Under the pieces are notes generated by a model. The model searched no databases. It was not told where the DNA came from and saw only the letters and a list, made by a program, of their open reading frames with translations. Below, one piece after another: positions 32,230 to 44,323 of a DNA stretch of 64,000 nt (its first letter is position 1; each line of letters opens with the position of its first letter). Source of the stretch: Boesenbergia rotunda (taxonomy: Eukaryota; Streptophyta; Magnoliopsida; Zingiberales; Zingiberaceae); the NCBI GenBank assembly GCA_024364735.1, contig JAGFNQ010005198.1:362802-426801 (forward strand). The letters are read 5' to 3'. A program made the position numbers and the translations under genes.

Positions 32230-34211
32230 ATTTATTTTAGTATCAGAGCCCAGGTTGCGAGATACCTCGGGTATTTGGGGATTTTTCGGTGTTTCTCTGA
32301 TACCAATTTATTTTGGTATCAGAGCTCAGGTTGTCGGATACCTTGAGTGCTTTTGGATTTACGGTGTTTATCTGGTACCAATTTATTTTTGGTATCAAGC
32401 CCAGGATGCGGGATACCATCGATTCGTGGATTTCTCGGAATTTAAATCTGACACTGAACTGGTAGGTGTCGGAGCTCGGGTTTGATGTTATTCATCCGAG
32501 TACATTATGGATTTTTAAAGCCGTGGTTGCGATGCGACGGCAATTTGGGACTTGGCAGCGACAGGACTTCTCCAGGCGGCAAAAGGTATATCTTTCTAAT
32601 ACTATCTTAGCTTTAATGCTCAGTATTAGATTTTGGATGGGTTAGACTATCCCAGCTTGGTGGGATCATATATTCATGCTGGATGAATAGAGATATGTAG
32701 ACTTGGGTTAGTTGGATTGACATTTGTCAATCTATCCTATTCGTGATCGTTCATGTGAGCGATTAGTGACATATTGCGGATGAGATCTTAGAGCAGAGAA
32801 TGTTAATTCTCTAGTAGCCCCGGTTGTTGAATCGGAAAGCCAAGGTCGAATATGTCGACAATCTATTGAAGGTTTATTCTTTTGATCCTTCTAGACCTTA
32901 CTATTTATAGTATGTGTTCTAGCTATTGTTAGCTAAGCGAGGACTAGGGATTGCTTATTGTTGTTGGCTCGATCAGCTTAGGATCGACTTATCCTAGTTC
33001 AAGGAGTTTCAGACAGTTGGGTCGTTCGTGCCTAGTTAGGTGACCTGGACGGCACGACTAGGGTTTCTGACCTACATGGATGTAGAAGGGTAGCATTAGC
33101 TATATGCTATCATCGTTAGTAGAGGATTGATACAATCTGTTCCTTGGGGACTTTAACCATGGATCACTTGTACTGGGTAGTTGACCTAGAATGTACATGT
33201 GATGGATGTCTTGAGCTGGTACGGGGAAGTGTGGAGCTATGTGCTTGACACTTGTGGGTTACCGTTGGTACTTGGTTGGATAACCCAGGAGGTAATTTTG
33301 AACTTATGATTTGCGCTGATGCGAATCACTTATGAGGTTAGACCACCTTTGGGTAGAAGATGTTGAGGATAATTGACAGGGAGCAAAGAATCATATCGTG
33401 ATTATATTGAGATACTCTTGAGAGATAGCTTGTCTGTATGTTATGGAGTTTGAACTCAGAGGTTTCTGAACCTTGAGTGAAGGAATCGGAGAATATTGGG
33501 ATACGACCCGATGGTTGGTCGACTCGTTCATTGTACGTGATTCTATGAGGGATTTTGACTCATAGATCGAGTGTTCATGGTTAGATAATCTCGATGGTAT
33601 ATCCGGATGTACGACCCGTTATGGTATCGAGAGGTGGATGGAGATTAACAAATCTCTATGATATGTTATAGTGTGAGGATTCTATTAGTGATATGGACCT
33701 GCTGGATTTGTAGGCCTTGATGGATCAATTGATGGAGATATGATTCTTTGGTGGTTGATTAATTAGGAAGTCTGTTATTGATAGCAGTATGTGGTACGAC
33801 ATATTAACACAATCTCTAAATTATAGGTTATCTTTTAATGGTCTATTGGAGGATATATATATCCATATATATGACTTGTGATGCTTAGGAGGATGTCATT
33901 GACTTCGGGATTACTCGGGTGATACTTATGAATGTGATGTTTTATGTTTGAGGATCGGAGTATAGACTTGGCACTAGTGATCTTAGGATTGAGTGCCCTG
34001 GATAGTTGTGATGATTGAATGGTTGTTTGAGTGTATATAGTTATCGGATGATAACCTCTGGATTGAAAACTCCAGTTGCTCCGTAGTAGTGTAACCTTAG
34101 GGTATCGCCGAAGTGAGTGCTCATGAAGAGTACAAACATATTTTGATGCTAGTGGGTGCCGTATGAGAAATGAGAAAATTTGGGGACCAAATTTTTATTA
34201 GTGGGGGAGAA
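32230..34211 (+). mobile_element. Internal region 2 of the LARD-like element, triplicated primer-binding region
   Basis: 1982 bp, homologous to internal region 1 and likewise without readable gag or pol. The primer-binding segment is present three times in tandem (about 32230, 32308 and 32379), each beginning AATTTATTTT and containing a GGTATCA-type site; the first has AGTATCAGAGC, the second the intact TGGTATCAGAGC and the third GGTATCAAGC. The polypurine tract AGTGGGGGAGA precedes LTR3. Confidence 0.82.
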
Positions 34212-37200
34212 TGTAAAATACGGCGATTCGAAAATCCGGACCAGAAAATTTTTAGGGATTTTTCGGATTGAATCTAGGGTTTATCGAATTAGAGAAAAAG
34301 GTTTAAGGTGAATTCTTAAACTAGGAAGGGCTAAAGTGTAAAAGGCCCATCTTTATAAACCTTTTCGTGCCCTAGCCGCAGCCCAAAAATCCGATTGCTC
34401 CCTTCTCTTCCGCCCGAGCCATCCCTTCCGCCGCATCTCTCTTCTCTACTGTCTTCTTCTCCGGCGAACATCTCCAGCCAAGGCCACCATCGCCTTCGTC
34501 GTCGTCTACATCCCTGGTGAGCCCTAGCCGCAGCCGCCTTTCGTTGACTTCTTCCTCCCCTCGCGAGATCGCAGCCAAGCGCCGGCCGATTTCTTCCTCG
34601 CGCGAACCCTAGCCGCCCCAAGAGACCGACGGACCCCCTCTCCCTCTTCTTCTACTGCCCTCGATCGCCGGTGCCATCGCTTCTTATCAACTCCCCATCT
34701 CAAGCGGGCAATGAATGCAAGGCAGCAGAGCAGGGGTTGGCGTTGGGGAATAGCTAGAGTTGGATGTCGGTAAACCTTCATCTAGGTAAACTCTCGGCTC
34801 CTAGATATCATTCTTGTCTCCTTGGTTCCAATTTCTGCCAAGGCTGTGAGATCTCACCATCGGTTTTGGTTTAGAGGTGCTGATTTTTCTTTCCCTGTGG
34901 TGATTCAGTGCTCGCGCCATTGGAGAGGAGTTGGTGTTCGTGAGGGGTTGTGATGGCAGTAAATTTGAAATCAAATTATTTTGCTCATAATAAATGTGAT
35001 GGTTTATTTAGTTCTTCGGATTGGGTTTCCTTTGGGTTTCTTTGCTGTGTTGGATTTGGAATTTGCTATTACGTTGGATCGTTGTTTTGTGATCATGAAC
35101 TACCATTTGTGTATGGTTTGGAGCTTCTAGATGAATGTGTGTGTTGAATGAATTGTAGGATTTTACAGTAAACTCAGTTTGGGAATTCGATTTCGGATTT
35201 CTGTAGGGCTTCTTGTTGTTTGGATTTGGCTCTGAAGGTGTTAGATCTTCAAATAGGTAGTAGACTTGATGAAGAGATGGGTTTGGAATTCAAATTTGGT
35301 TGTTGTTTTGATTGAAAGTCCCACGTTGTCTATCATAGTTGATGTTGAGGTCCTTGAATTTGTTTCCTTGATCTAAGCAGCTTGGGGTGTGAATCGGTAT
35401 TGGATCAAGATGAATTTGGAAGGATGAATTTAGCTAATAATGTGAAGTGTTTATGTTGTGAATTGGTTGGAATTGGGTTGGAGATCATTCTTTTGATCTG
35501 GATGGTGGGTTAACTAGAGTCAAGAAGATGAATGAAACTATTCGAATTGTGATGTTTCTGATATTGTTAATTTTGATCATGGTTTAGTAATTTGGTTGGA
35601 TGTTTTGGATCAGTTTGGGTGAGCTGTAAGTTGTTTAGTTGGATCCAAATGAATTGGAGATGATTTTTGCCATGAGCTTGGTTTGGATAGGGAGTGGATT
35701 AGGTGGTGGATCACAATTGAGTTGACCACTTAAGTTAAACTTAGGCTAAACTTAAATGTGAAACCTAATCCCAAACAGACGTGGGTTAATCATTTAATTA
35801 GATGTAATTAAATGAAATGAGATGATTAGGATAACCCTAAATCGGTTTAGGGGTTTTGTTTAGCTATTTAATCATTGTATGATAGCTAAAACTATGTCCT
35901 TTGATACAGGACGCTGATTGATTGCCGATTATTGGACGAGGGGTTCTTTTCTGATACGGACTTCTACACCTTGGAGGCGGGTACCCTTTGACTTATCTTT
36001 TAGATATTGTCATCTTGTTATGCATAGCCTGTTATAGATAGCAATAAGATCATACGCTATCCCTGTTTGTTATGTCTGTTCTGGATACTTGTTATTTATC
36101 CCTGGTTATTATGCCTGTCCCTGGTTATTATGCCTGTCTTGGATACTTGTTAGTTATCCCTGGTTAGTATGCCTATTCTGGATACTTGTTGACTATCATG
36201 GTTTATTATGCCTGTCCTAGATACCTGTGGTTTATCTCTGAGTTATTATGCTGTTAGTTCCATACAGTATCAGGTAGTGTCATATCTATATATATGCTTA
36301 GAGATCGTGATGTATCTCCTGCCTTTGACCTTGAGGGATCTGTAGTTTTCGGCCAGTATACCTTGTAGGATTACTGTATTTCCTGTTATAGGATTTCAGA
36401 CTGAGACCTAGTATACTGAGGACTTGGGAGGGAGGTATGTGTATCTATCATACACCATCCTTGCATTGTTGCATGCCGGCGATCAGTGACTCCCTTGTGG
36501 TTGAGCCTATCGTCTTCCGGTACATGTTATGCACACACGGCCACTCATGGGTTAGTGGATACCGTAGGATGTGTGCATTTGCTCTGTACTGCTCCGCTCG
36601 ACCGCTCAGGGGTAGTGGCTTCGGAGCGTGGTAGCAGGCGGAGATCCCTTCTCTTCCCATAGACCAGAGGAGATGAGAGCGACGCTCCCTCATATATACA
36701 TGGGGTAGGGGGGCGGTCCCCCGACAGCATCCTGTCCACTCGGTCACTCAGGAGCAGTGATGGCAGAGTGCGTACAGTGTCACAGCTCTACCCACTCGGC
36801 CGACACAGTATCGCCTGTCTCGGTGGCTTGACTGGAGTTAGGGGGTGACCATGGCATTGCACCATGTGCATATTTTGCATCGTGCATTGTTTGTTGCACT
36901 TATTTGCTGCACTTGTTTGACATTGCATATTCTGGAGACTTGTTACCTGTGCTTATATGTCTATTGGTATTCCACTGGTATTTCTTACCCTCTGTACAGG
37001 TTAGATGGATTCAGGTATGTACCTACCCAGTAATTTTAGTTCCAGTCTTTCCCTACTGTTGATATGAGACTATACTAGCTGAACCCTTATTGTTGGTATA
37101 ACTTTCTATGCATATCTGTTGGGTATTCGCTGAGCTATGGACTCACCCCGTTGCCATACATTTTATTTCAGGTTGATGCCTGCCAGGAGATCCCTAGCAG

Positions 37201-37593
37201 CCAGTCCCCAGCTCCAGAGGAGCTCCGCTTGGTTTTATTTTATGTTTGTTGTGCTTATGGACCCTGTAGTATTTCCTATGCTTCCGTTGTGGTGTTTCGA
37301 ACATGTATTCATGTTTAATTCGATGGTATTGTACTTTTGAGTCCTATGTTGGACTTCGTGGAGTTTTGGCTTTGCTCCTGCCCCCTGGCAGCTCAGGTGA
37401 GATCGTATTTTGGTTTTACGATAGTTATAGTCATATAACTGTTATTTCTGTATGGATTTGAGGCCTGAGGCCATTTAACTGCGTGGTTGTGATATATTTG
37501 TCTGTGTGTATGTGTAAATTGTCCGCCGGACAGGGGAGGTGCTGTCCGATTTTCTATTGGAACAGCGGCTCCTGGGTCTCGGGGACCGTGACA
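34212..37593 (+). mobile_element. LTR3 of the non-coding gypsy array
   Basis: 3382 bp, TGTAAAATACGG to CCGTGACA. A TATA-like CTTTATAAACC lies at about 34350. The final bases read GGGGACCGTGACA rather than GGGGCGTGACA. The sequence continues directly into a copia fragment whose own text reads GACAATAGTGCC, so the junction shares GACA. Confidence 0.86.
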
Positions 37594-38081
37594 ATAGTGC
37601 CAGCAACCATATGACTGACCATCGCGAGAAGTTTCAAGAACTAGATGAAACCATCACTGGGAGGGTGAAGTTTAGCGATGGATCAACCATTGAGATCATG
37701 GGCAAGGGGACGGTTATGTTCGAATGCAAGAACGACGATCAGAAGGCTCTCTACGAGGTATACTACATTTCGAAACTTTGTAGTAATATCATAAGTTTTG
37801 GTCAACTGATAGAAATTGGGAACAAGGTGCACATGGAAGGAAATACCATGAAGGTGATTGATAGGAGCAGGAAACTCTTGATGTTGGTAAAGCAAACACA
37901 AAATCGCTTGTACAAGATAACCTTGAAGACATTCAAGCAAGTTTGTCTCCTAGCAAGCCTAGAAGACCCAACCTGGTTATGACATGTAAGGCTCGGACAT
38001 GTCAATTTCCATGACTTGAAGCTGTTAGGGGAGAAGAGATTGGCGGTTGATGTGCCACTATTACCCTAGCCGAACAAGCTT
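37594..38081 (+). pseudogene. Ty1-copia protease/GAG-pre-integrase fragment
   Basis: One reading frame gives the end of a copia aspartic protease (the DN-ASNHMT motif, where the usual Gly of the DNGAS active site is Ser), then VKFSDGSTIEIMGKGTV, YYISKLCSNIISFGQL and the pre-integrase region LYKITLKTF, and on into RLGHVNFHDLKLL and PNKLC. A TGA at 37980-37982 replaces the Trp of the usual WLWHARLGH-like motif. Both sides are cut by other LTRs (37593 and 38082). Orientation is opposite to the copia pol at 20-23 kb and it is a different lineage. Confidence 0.85.
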
Positions 38082-39640
38082 TGTCACGCCCCCAGGAGCT
38101 GCCCGTCCAATACTGACCAGGCTGCCTCTCACTCGACCCGGTGGACAATCTAGAAAACTAACCTTTTTGACTCTCTCAGCCCGCCTGTACCGTAGCCTAT
38201 AGGGCTGGAACAAACCACTGAATGAAAAGTAAACGAAGACGACGACAAAACTGTGTACCGGTACGACTTACGACAAAACGAAAGGAAACAAAGGCCTCCA
38301 TGGCACACAAAAGTACAACTATACCGCCGTACTAAACAACACAACAAAAATTAAAACAGCGAAAGCAAATAAAATACTGTATAACCACAAATACAACTCA
38401 AATCAAAAACATGAGTCGCTCCGAAATAGAAGGACTGGGACAGGCTACCAGGCACTCCAGACAATCAACCTGAAATGAAAAAATAAGGCTGACAGTGTGA
38501 GTTCGAAAACTCAGCGAATATATATATTTGGTATGCATAGTAAGCTATACTAGCAGTAAGAGTCAAACTGGCAATAGTAACAGTAATAACAGTAGGATAA
38601 TGTTGAATCTATAATACTGAATAAAATATACATATCAGAGTCATTCAAACCTGAAGATGTAAAGGTCCAAATATCACATGGGTAAGATAAGGTCACCAGA
38701 CCCTATGTACACATACCTCCTGAAGGTGCAGATCGAACGCATATACTGTAACTAGATATAGTAAATACGAGCAAACACAATAATGCAAACAACAACAATC
38801 ATGCAATGATGCATCATGTGCACATGATGTTTGTATGCACTCCTGCTACCCCTACACCAGGTGACTGAGTGAACAGGATGTCAGGGAGCGAACTGCTCCA
38901 ACAACCATAACCCCAAAACCAGGCACGAGAGGAGCCAACTACTCGCGGGTCACACAACCCATCATGACATGTACCCCTACGCCAACAAAGGGGGAGTCAA
39001 TTGCTCGCGGATCACACAACCCATCATGACATGTACTCAAAGCCAGAAAGGAGGAGCCAACTACTCTTTATACCACCTCTGCCTGCTACCACGTTCCGTC
39101 ATCACTACCCATGAGTGACCGAGCAGAGACACGACAGAACAACTGCACACACCAGGAGGGGTCCCTGACTACTACGATGCACCAGAATCACTGCTCAGGA
39201 GTGACCATACAGAGTCTCGACAGGGCAACTATACGCACCCTCCAATAGTCACTACTCGCCAGTAATAATGTGTACAACTCATGATCACCGCGTATCACTA
39301 GTGTCTGCTACCATGGTACAACAACACTACCTATGGGTGATCGAGCGGAGATACAACAAACTATTGCCCACACCCGGAGGGGTCCCTGACTGCTACGATG
39401 CACCGGAATCACAGCTCAGAAGTGACCGTGCAGAGTCTCAACAGGGCAACTGTGCGCACCCTCCAATAGCCACTACTCGTATATGGCAATGTGTGCAAAT
39501 CATGACCGTCATGATAGATGACATGTCTCAAGCACATGACTAGGAGCTCTATGCCGCCAGCCCATGTGCATGCAGGAACGATGCATGGCAATATCATACA
39601 CCACACCTACCTAACTAGTCTACCAATCATCAACATGATA
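38082..39640 (-). mobile_element. Truncated gypsy LTR, same superfamily as the LARD LTRs
   Basis: Starts TGTCACGCCCCCAGGAGC, the reverse complement of the ...GGGGCGTGACA end, followed by GGTGGACAATCTAG as in the array LTRs. GAAAACTCAGCGAATATAT near 38503 mirrors TATTCGCTGAG of LTR1. Internal duplications: about 62 bp (ACTACTCGCGGGTCACACAACCC, near 38940 and 39000) and about 220 bp (GGAGGGGTCCCTGACT at 39155 and 39375). The 5' portion of the LTR is missing; the right edge is indistinct. Confidence 0.65.
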
Positions 39641-39867
39641 TGCAGAGGTCCAAATAACCAGTATACACCATATCCTAGCCCTAGTGCTGGTATAAGGTAT
39701 CCTAGCCCTAGTGCACCATATCCTCTGCCATCCCCAGTTGGGAGCCATAGTCGTCTACTATAAGTTACCACCGGAGGAGTTGTAGGGTAACAAAACTTGA
39801 CCACTGATTTGAATTTACATCTATGGATTTGCTAGTTGGGAAGAATAGTCTGGTTATGTTACCTTAG

Positions 39868-40088
39868 TAAAAAAAAAAAAAAAAAAGTGGAACCACCACC
39901 TTAGCGGCCCCATAGGAATCCAGAGGGAGGCAAATCACGGTTATCACTGGTGTGGTGAAGCGCCTGGGTCGAGAGGATTTAAAGCCAGCAGACCAGGATT
40001 TTATTCCCGTGCGCAACTGGCGACCCTCGAACCTGTGACCCCCAAGTAAATGGTCAGGCGCTTACCATCCGATCCAGCCCGTGGGGGC
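39868..40088 (-). mobile_element. tRNA-derived SINE with poly(T) tail
   Basis: On the minus strand the 5' head reads GGGCTGGATCGGATGGTAAGCG (A-box region, plus 40059-40080) and GGTTCGAGGGTCG (B box, plus 40021-40033), the bipartite Pol III promoter of tRNA-derived SINEs. The body ends in an uninterrupted T tract (plus-strand A run 39869-39886). A target duplication ATGTTACCTTRG flanks it at 39856-39867 and 40089-40100 (one mismatch). T-tailed SINEs such as p-SINE1 and Au families are known in plants. Confidence 0.88.
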
Positions 40089-40100
40089 ATGTTACCTTGG

Positions 40101-41433
40101 AATTACAATGATGTATCATCGTAGCAATTCATTAATTGATCAAAGGTTGTTATAGGTCCTAATTGTTTCTATTGTAACTATACTTTTGGTTTAGGGCAGT
40201 GCTTGTAGGGAAGACATTCGATTTGGGTTAAATTGGTGAATCAATTAAGGGTAATTTGGGGTAATTCACTCATGGTGTTAGGGTTAAACCTAATCTAATC
40301 GAGTTGGATGGGTTCGATTAGGGTTAAAGGAGATTAATCAATTTTAGGCAAGTAATTGGGGTTAATTAATCAATAAGGCTTGATTATTGATTAATATATA
40401 TTCTTAGATATTTTTTTTGTATCTTGACATGTAGGTTTCAAGCGCGAGACAGAGCCCCAGATCTGTGATGGTTATCATGACATGAGAGTACTTAGAACGA
40501 TCTACATTAAAGACGAGTACTTCTTACTTGATTCTATAGTTCTGGTTACCTTTAAAAGCATAGTTATTTTGTTATCTAGGTAGAATTATTTACGTTAGAT
40601 CTAAGGTTTGGTTGGCATTAGATAAACCCTACCCAGTAGTTTAGTACATGTTTAATTACTCTGGTGTTGATTGGATATTTATGTCACTTATTGATTGCAT
40701 AAATGATCGACTGGATTGGGTTGGTGTACATTGGAATCATGCACATATTACAATATCATAGGGTAGAGGTCACACTCCCCCTTTATTCCTGGAGTAGAGA
40801 TATACTCCTCCTAAGATCTTTGTTATAGAGCGGTTGTGCTTCCCCTTTTTTCGAGATTCGGGATTGAGGTGATTCTCCCGTGGAATTGAGGTGATTCTCC
40901 CAAAGATTGAGGTGATTCTCCCAGCATCTTGTCCGCTCTCCCTTTTTCTTAGGGTTCGGGATTAAGGTGATTCTCCGTGGGATTGAGATAATTCTCCAAA
41001 AGATTGAGGTGATTCTCCTAGCATTTCTTGTCACAGCTCTTATAAAGTTGACCACACAGATATGATGTGATGGTTGTTGAGTAGTATATAAGGGTGACAC
41101 ATGTCTTTGCATCATGTGCATACGATGCATCTTGCATTTGTTTGAGCTATAATTGTTGCATTTAATTGGCATGCATATACGTATTTGATTTGCATTTGTT
41201 ATTTGATCTGGATATGCTCAGTAGTACGAGCACTGGGTATGGAGGTTTCTGATCATGCCCCGCAGGTATGCTTTTGCATTTATTGTGTACTTTACTTTAT
41301 GGAGATTGTACATCTTGTTTCTATTTGCTTTAATTACCTTGTTGATACCATGCATTTATTTGTTCACTATATCCGCAGAGTTCGACCCCAGACTCACCAT
41401 CGCCTATTTTCTTTTTGTTTCAGATAGTAAATA
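40101..41433 (+). mobile_element. Gypsy LTR, left part, split by a solo LTR
   Basis: Continues after the SINE (the left edge, before 39856, is unresolved) and resumes at 43749 to end in GGGCATGACA at 44134. The landmark order parallels LTR1: GATTCTCC-type promoter-distal repeats (40868-41030, a 25-bp unit GATTGAGGTGATTCTCC repeated five to six times), a CATCATGTGCATACGATGC segment like LTR1 at 26105, then the TTTTTGTTTCAG segment. The copia solo LTR sits inside it, so this LTR is older. Confidence 0.65.
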
Positions 41434-41559
41434 GTTGTTGTTGATGCAGTCTGGTCATGATTGTTGTTTTGGTGTTGACATCGATTTTAGTTTAGGTTGA
41501 TCATGTTGATTATGATTAAGTCCTGATCGGGGATCAGGCATGGTATGGAAAATCCTAGT

Positions 41560-42060
41560 CTGGAGGGCTAGGTGTTGGAAAGTCCTGACCTGGAGGGTTA
41601 GGTGTTGAAAAGTCCTAGCCTGGAGGGCTAGGTGTTGGAAAATCCTAACCTTGAGGGTTAGGTGTGAGAAATCCTGGCTTGGAGGGCTAGGTGTTGGAAA
41701 AGTCCTAATTCGGAAGGGTTGGGTGAAAAGTCCTAGCTTGGAGGCTAGGTGAAAAGTCCTAACTTGGAGGGTTAGGTGCAAATTCCCATCCTGGAGAATT
41801 AGGTGAAAAAGTCCTGGCTTGGAGGGTCAGGTGCCTAGCTTGGAGGGCTAGGTTGGATGATGTTCTAACTCGGAAGGGTTGGGTGAAAAGTCCTAGCTTG
41901 GAGGGCTAGGTGAAAAGTCCTAGCTTGGAGGGCTAGGTGAAAAGTCCTAACTTGGAGGGTTAGGTGCAAATTCCCAACTTGGAGAGTTAGATGGAAAATC
42001 CTTAGCTTGGAGGGCTAAGGTGGATGGAAACTTAGCTTGGAGGGCTGAGTTTGAGTCCCT
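41560..42060. repeat. Hairpin array 1: CCTARC ... GYTAGG units
   Basis: About 15 units of 25-32 bp, each of the form CCTAGC-TTGGAGG-GCTAGG followed by TG(TT)GGAAAAGT or TGAAAAGT. The arm pair changes together: CCTAGC/GCTAGG, CCTAAC/GTTAGG, CTTAGC/GCTAAG and CCTGGC with GTCAGG. Loop TTGGAG or CTGGAG is constant. Confidence 0.88.
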
Positions 42061-42730
42061 GGATCGGTCTGGTGATCAATCAGGGATTCTGGCACGCTGC
42101 TCCTTCGTGGATCGGTCTGGTGACCGATCCAACGATGACTGATCGGTCGGGTGACCGATCAGGGAGCACACAGTGAGGTTGGGAACCTACTGTGTTGCTC
42201 CTGATCGATCTGGTGACCGATCAAGGAGTATGCGTTTCACCCATTGACTGGCTCCTGATCGGTCTGGTGACCGATCAGGGAGCGAGCAGTGAGGTTGAGT
42301 TCTCTTGCTGAACTGCTCCTGATCAGTCTGGTGACCGATCAGGATCACTGTGCAGATCGTTCCGGAGAACGATCAAGTGTCGCAGGTTCCTCTCTATGAT
42401 CGATCAGGACGGAGCTTGATCGGTCTGGTAAGGTTCTGATCGGTCTGGTGACCGATCAGGAGTCTGCCTGATCGGTCCGGTGACCGATCAGAAGGCTTAG
42501 CCTGCGAAACTCAGAAATCGCCTCATATAAGGGTGGATCGGTCCGGTGAACGATCCACGACCTGGGATCGGTCTGGTGATCGGTCCAGGAGAATCTCAAA
42601 GAAATCGCGATTTCTGATTGAGCGTTGGGGATCGATCAGGACGGAGCCTGATCGGTCTGGAACCAGCCTGATCGGTCTGGTGACCGATCAGGAGGCTCTC
42701 TGATCGGTCCGGTGACCGATCACTTTAATT
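42060..42730. repeat. Hairpin array 2: GATCGGTC ... GACCGATC units
   Basis: About 12 copies of an 8-bp-arm palindrome with loop TGGT or CGGT, usually extended by CTG/CAG to 10 bp, spaced irregularly (25-80 bp). One unit has GATCGTTC with GAACGATC, a paired change; another has GGATCGGTCCGGTGAACGATCC. The same hairpin occurs in reverse at 236-385 inside the Harbinger element. Confidence 0.9.
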
Positions 42731-43743
42731 CAAATTGCATTGTCAGACGCTCTGATCGCGTCTGAACACAACCGATTCGCTGCCACTTTCTTCTGATATT
42801 TGATATGCTGTTTGATTTGCTGCTCTAATACTCTGAGTAAGTTTCAGGTGACAGGGGAGGATTCAAACACTCAAGGAGAAGTCAAAGAGAGCTTTCCTTG
42901 AAGCAGGTTTGTCCCTTTCTCCACACAGGTTGCAACGGCTGGATGCAGGACTGAAGCTGCTGACTGAAGCTTGGCTGAGGGAGCTCAGGAAGTTCAGTTA
43001 GGGTTCAGTGTAGCTGGCGCGTTGGCAGTGAGGCAGCTGTAGGCTGCTGGAGATGAGATCATCTGTTACTTAGCGGAGAAACAAAAGGAACGAGAGTTGT
43101 AGTGTTCAGAATCAATCGCTTCATTCTTGTGCTCTTGAGTTCCTGTGTTCTGTTTTGCTCCACATTAAGCTTGCTGTTCTTGAGTTCTTCAATCATTCTG
43201 AGCAAGCTATTGGAAAAGCAATCATCATACTTGAGCGCTTGAAGGAGAAAATAAGAGACTTGGAGTCCGACAGTGGGAAGACACGGAGAAGGGTTCTGAG
43301 TGAGATCGCCACTGGGTGGAGCTCAGGGAAGCTTGCTGTGTTTTTGTCCTTGCTAAGTGTTTGAGTAAGATCCTTCTTGTTGTTTCTTTGTGCTTAAACT
43401 ATATCCTTATTTGAAACACACTGTGGAGAGGTTTCTCCACCGAGAAGGAGGTTGCTTCATATCCGGTGATCACCGGGGCTTGATCTGCCGACGATCAAGG
43501 GATCGCCCACCTTAAGGGCACGCCAAGGAGTAGGGGCAAGTTATCCCCGAACCTTGTAGAATCTCCTTGTTAGCGATCTTGCTAATCTTGCTAGTTAGGT
43601 TTTGGTTTAAGTTTCTGCAAGTTTTGTTTTCCCATACTTCCGTTGTGCTATTAATAACTTCAAGTGCAGAAATTTGATAACTCTTCAAAGAAGAAGTGAT
43701 TGGCTATATTCACCCCCCCTCTCTAGCCATCTCGTTCCCAACA

Positions 43744-44134
43744 GTTGTGTCTCGTGCCGTCAGGAGATGATCCATCTGCTATCCCTTTTGTGTCGAGTAT
43801 TTCTAGTTTGAGTCATTTTATATTGTCTAGAGATCTTATTTTGTTCCATCAGTGGACGTATCGGTATTTTATCATTCTTTGGTGGACTTGTATTTATGTC
43901 ATGGATTTTCGATTTATTTGCATTAATTATATAGAGTTTTGATTATTTTATTATTTATTAATTGGATGTTGATAAACTGCGTGAGTGTGTTGTGTTATTT
44001 CTTTTGTCGCCAACCATATGTTGCTATGCTTATTATATGTGTGAGATTGATGTAGTATAAGTTGCATATTGTCCGCCGTACAGGGGACATGTTATCCGAT
44101 TTTCGAACAATCATAGACATCTTAGGGCATGACA
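43744..44134 (+). mobile_element. Gypsy LTR, right part, ends GGGCATGACA
   Basis: Continuation of 40101-41433 after the solo LTR. GCCGTCAGGAGATGATCC parallels GCCTGCCAGGAGATCCC of LTR1, and ATATTGTCCGCCGTACAGGGGACATG parallels the GTCCGCCGGACAGGGGAGGTG end block. Ends at 44134. Confidence 0.65.
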
Positions 44135-44323
44135 TTAGCGGCTAGTGTTCCAACCCGGACGAGTAAAGATCTTCCTGCAGCTGAGGTATGTAGTGACAAA
44201 AAGACGAAATGCTAGCCCGCTCCAGGACCAACACAGATGAGGTAAATCACAGTGACTGGGAAGGTAAGAGATTAGGGGGGAGATACTTTTTATACAATGT
44301 GCAAAGATTTACGCCCCACCAAC
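44135..44323. other. 189-bp spacer between two oppositely oriented LTRs
   Basis: Neither a primer-binding site nor a polypurine tract directly abuts the LTRs, although GGGGGGAGATAC occurs at 44275. It could be the residue of an internal region. Confidence 0.4.

Larger units (their letters stand above)
41439..43743 (+). mobile_element. Ty1-copia solo LTR (2.3 kb)
   Basis: TGTTGATGCAG ... CCCAACA with exact 5-bp target duplication GTTGT at 41434-41438 and 43744-43748. The right end CACCCCCCCTCTCTAGCC is the same edge type as the SIRE-like LTR at 17607. No internal region or second LTR exists, so an LTR-LTR recombination left this copy. It contains two hairpin arrays (41560-42060 and 42060-42730) and a spacer with no recognised gene (42731-43743). 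Confidence 0.9.
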
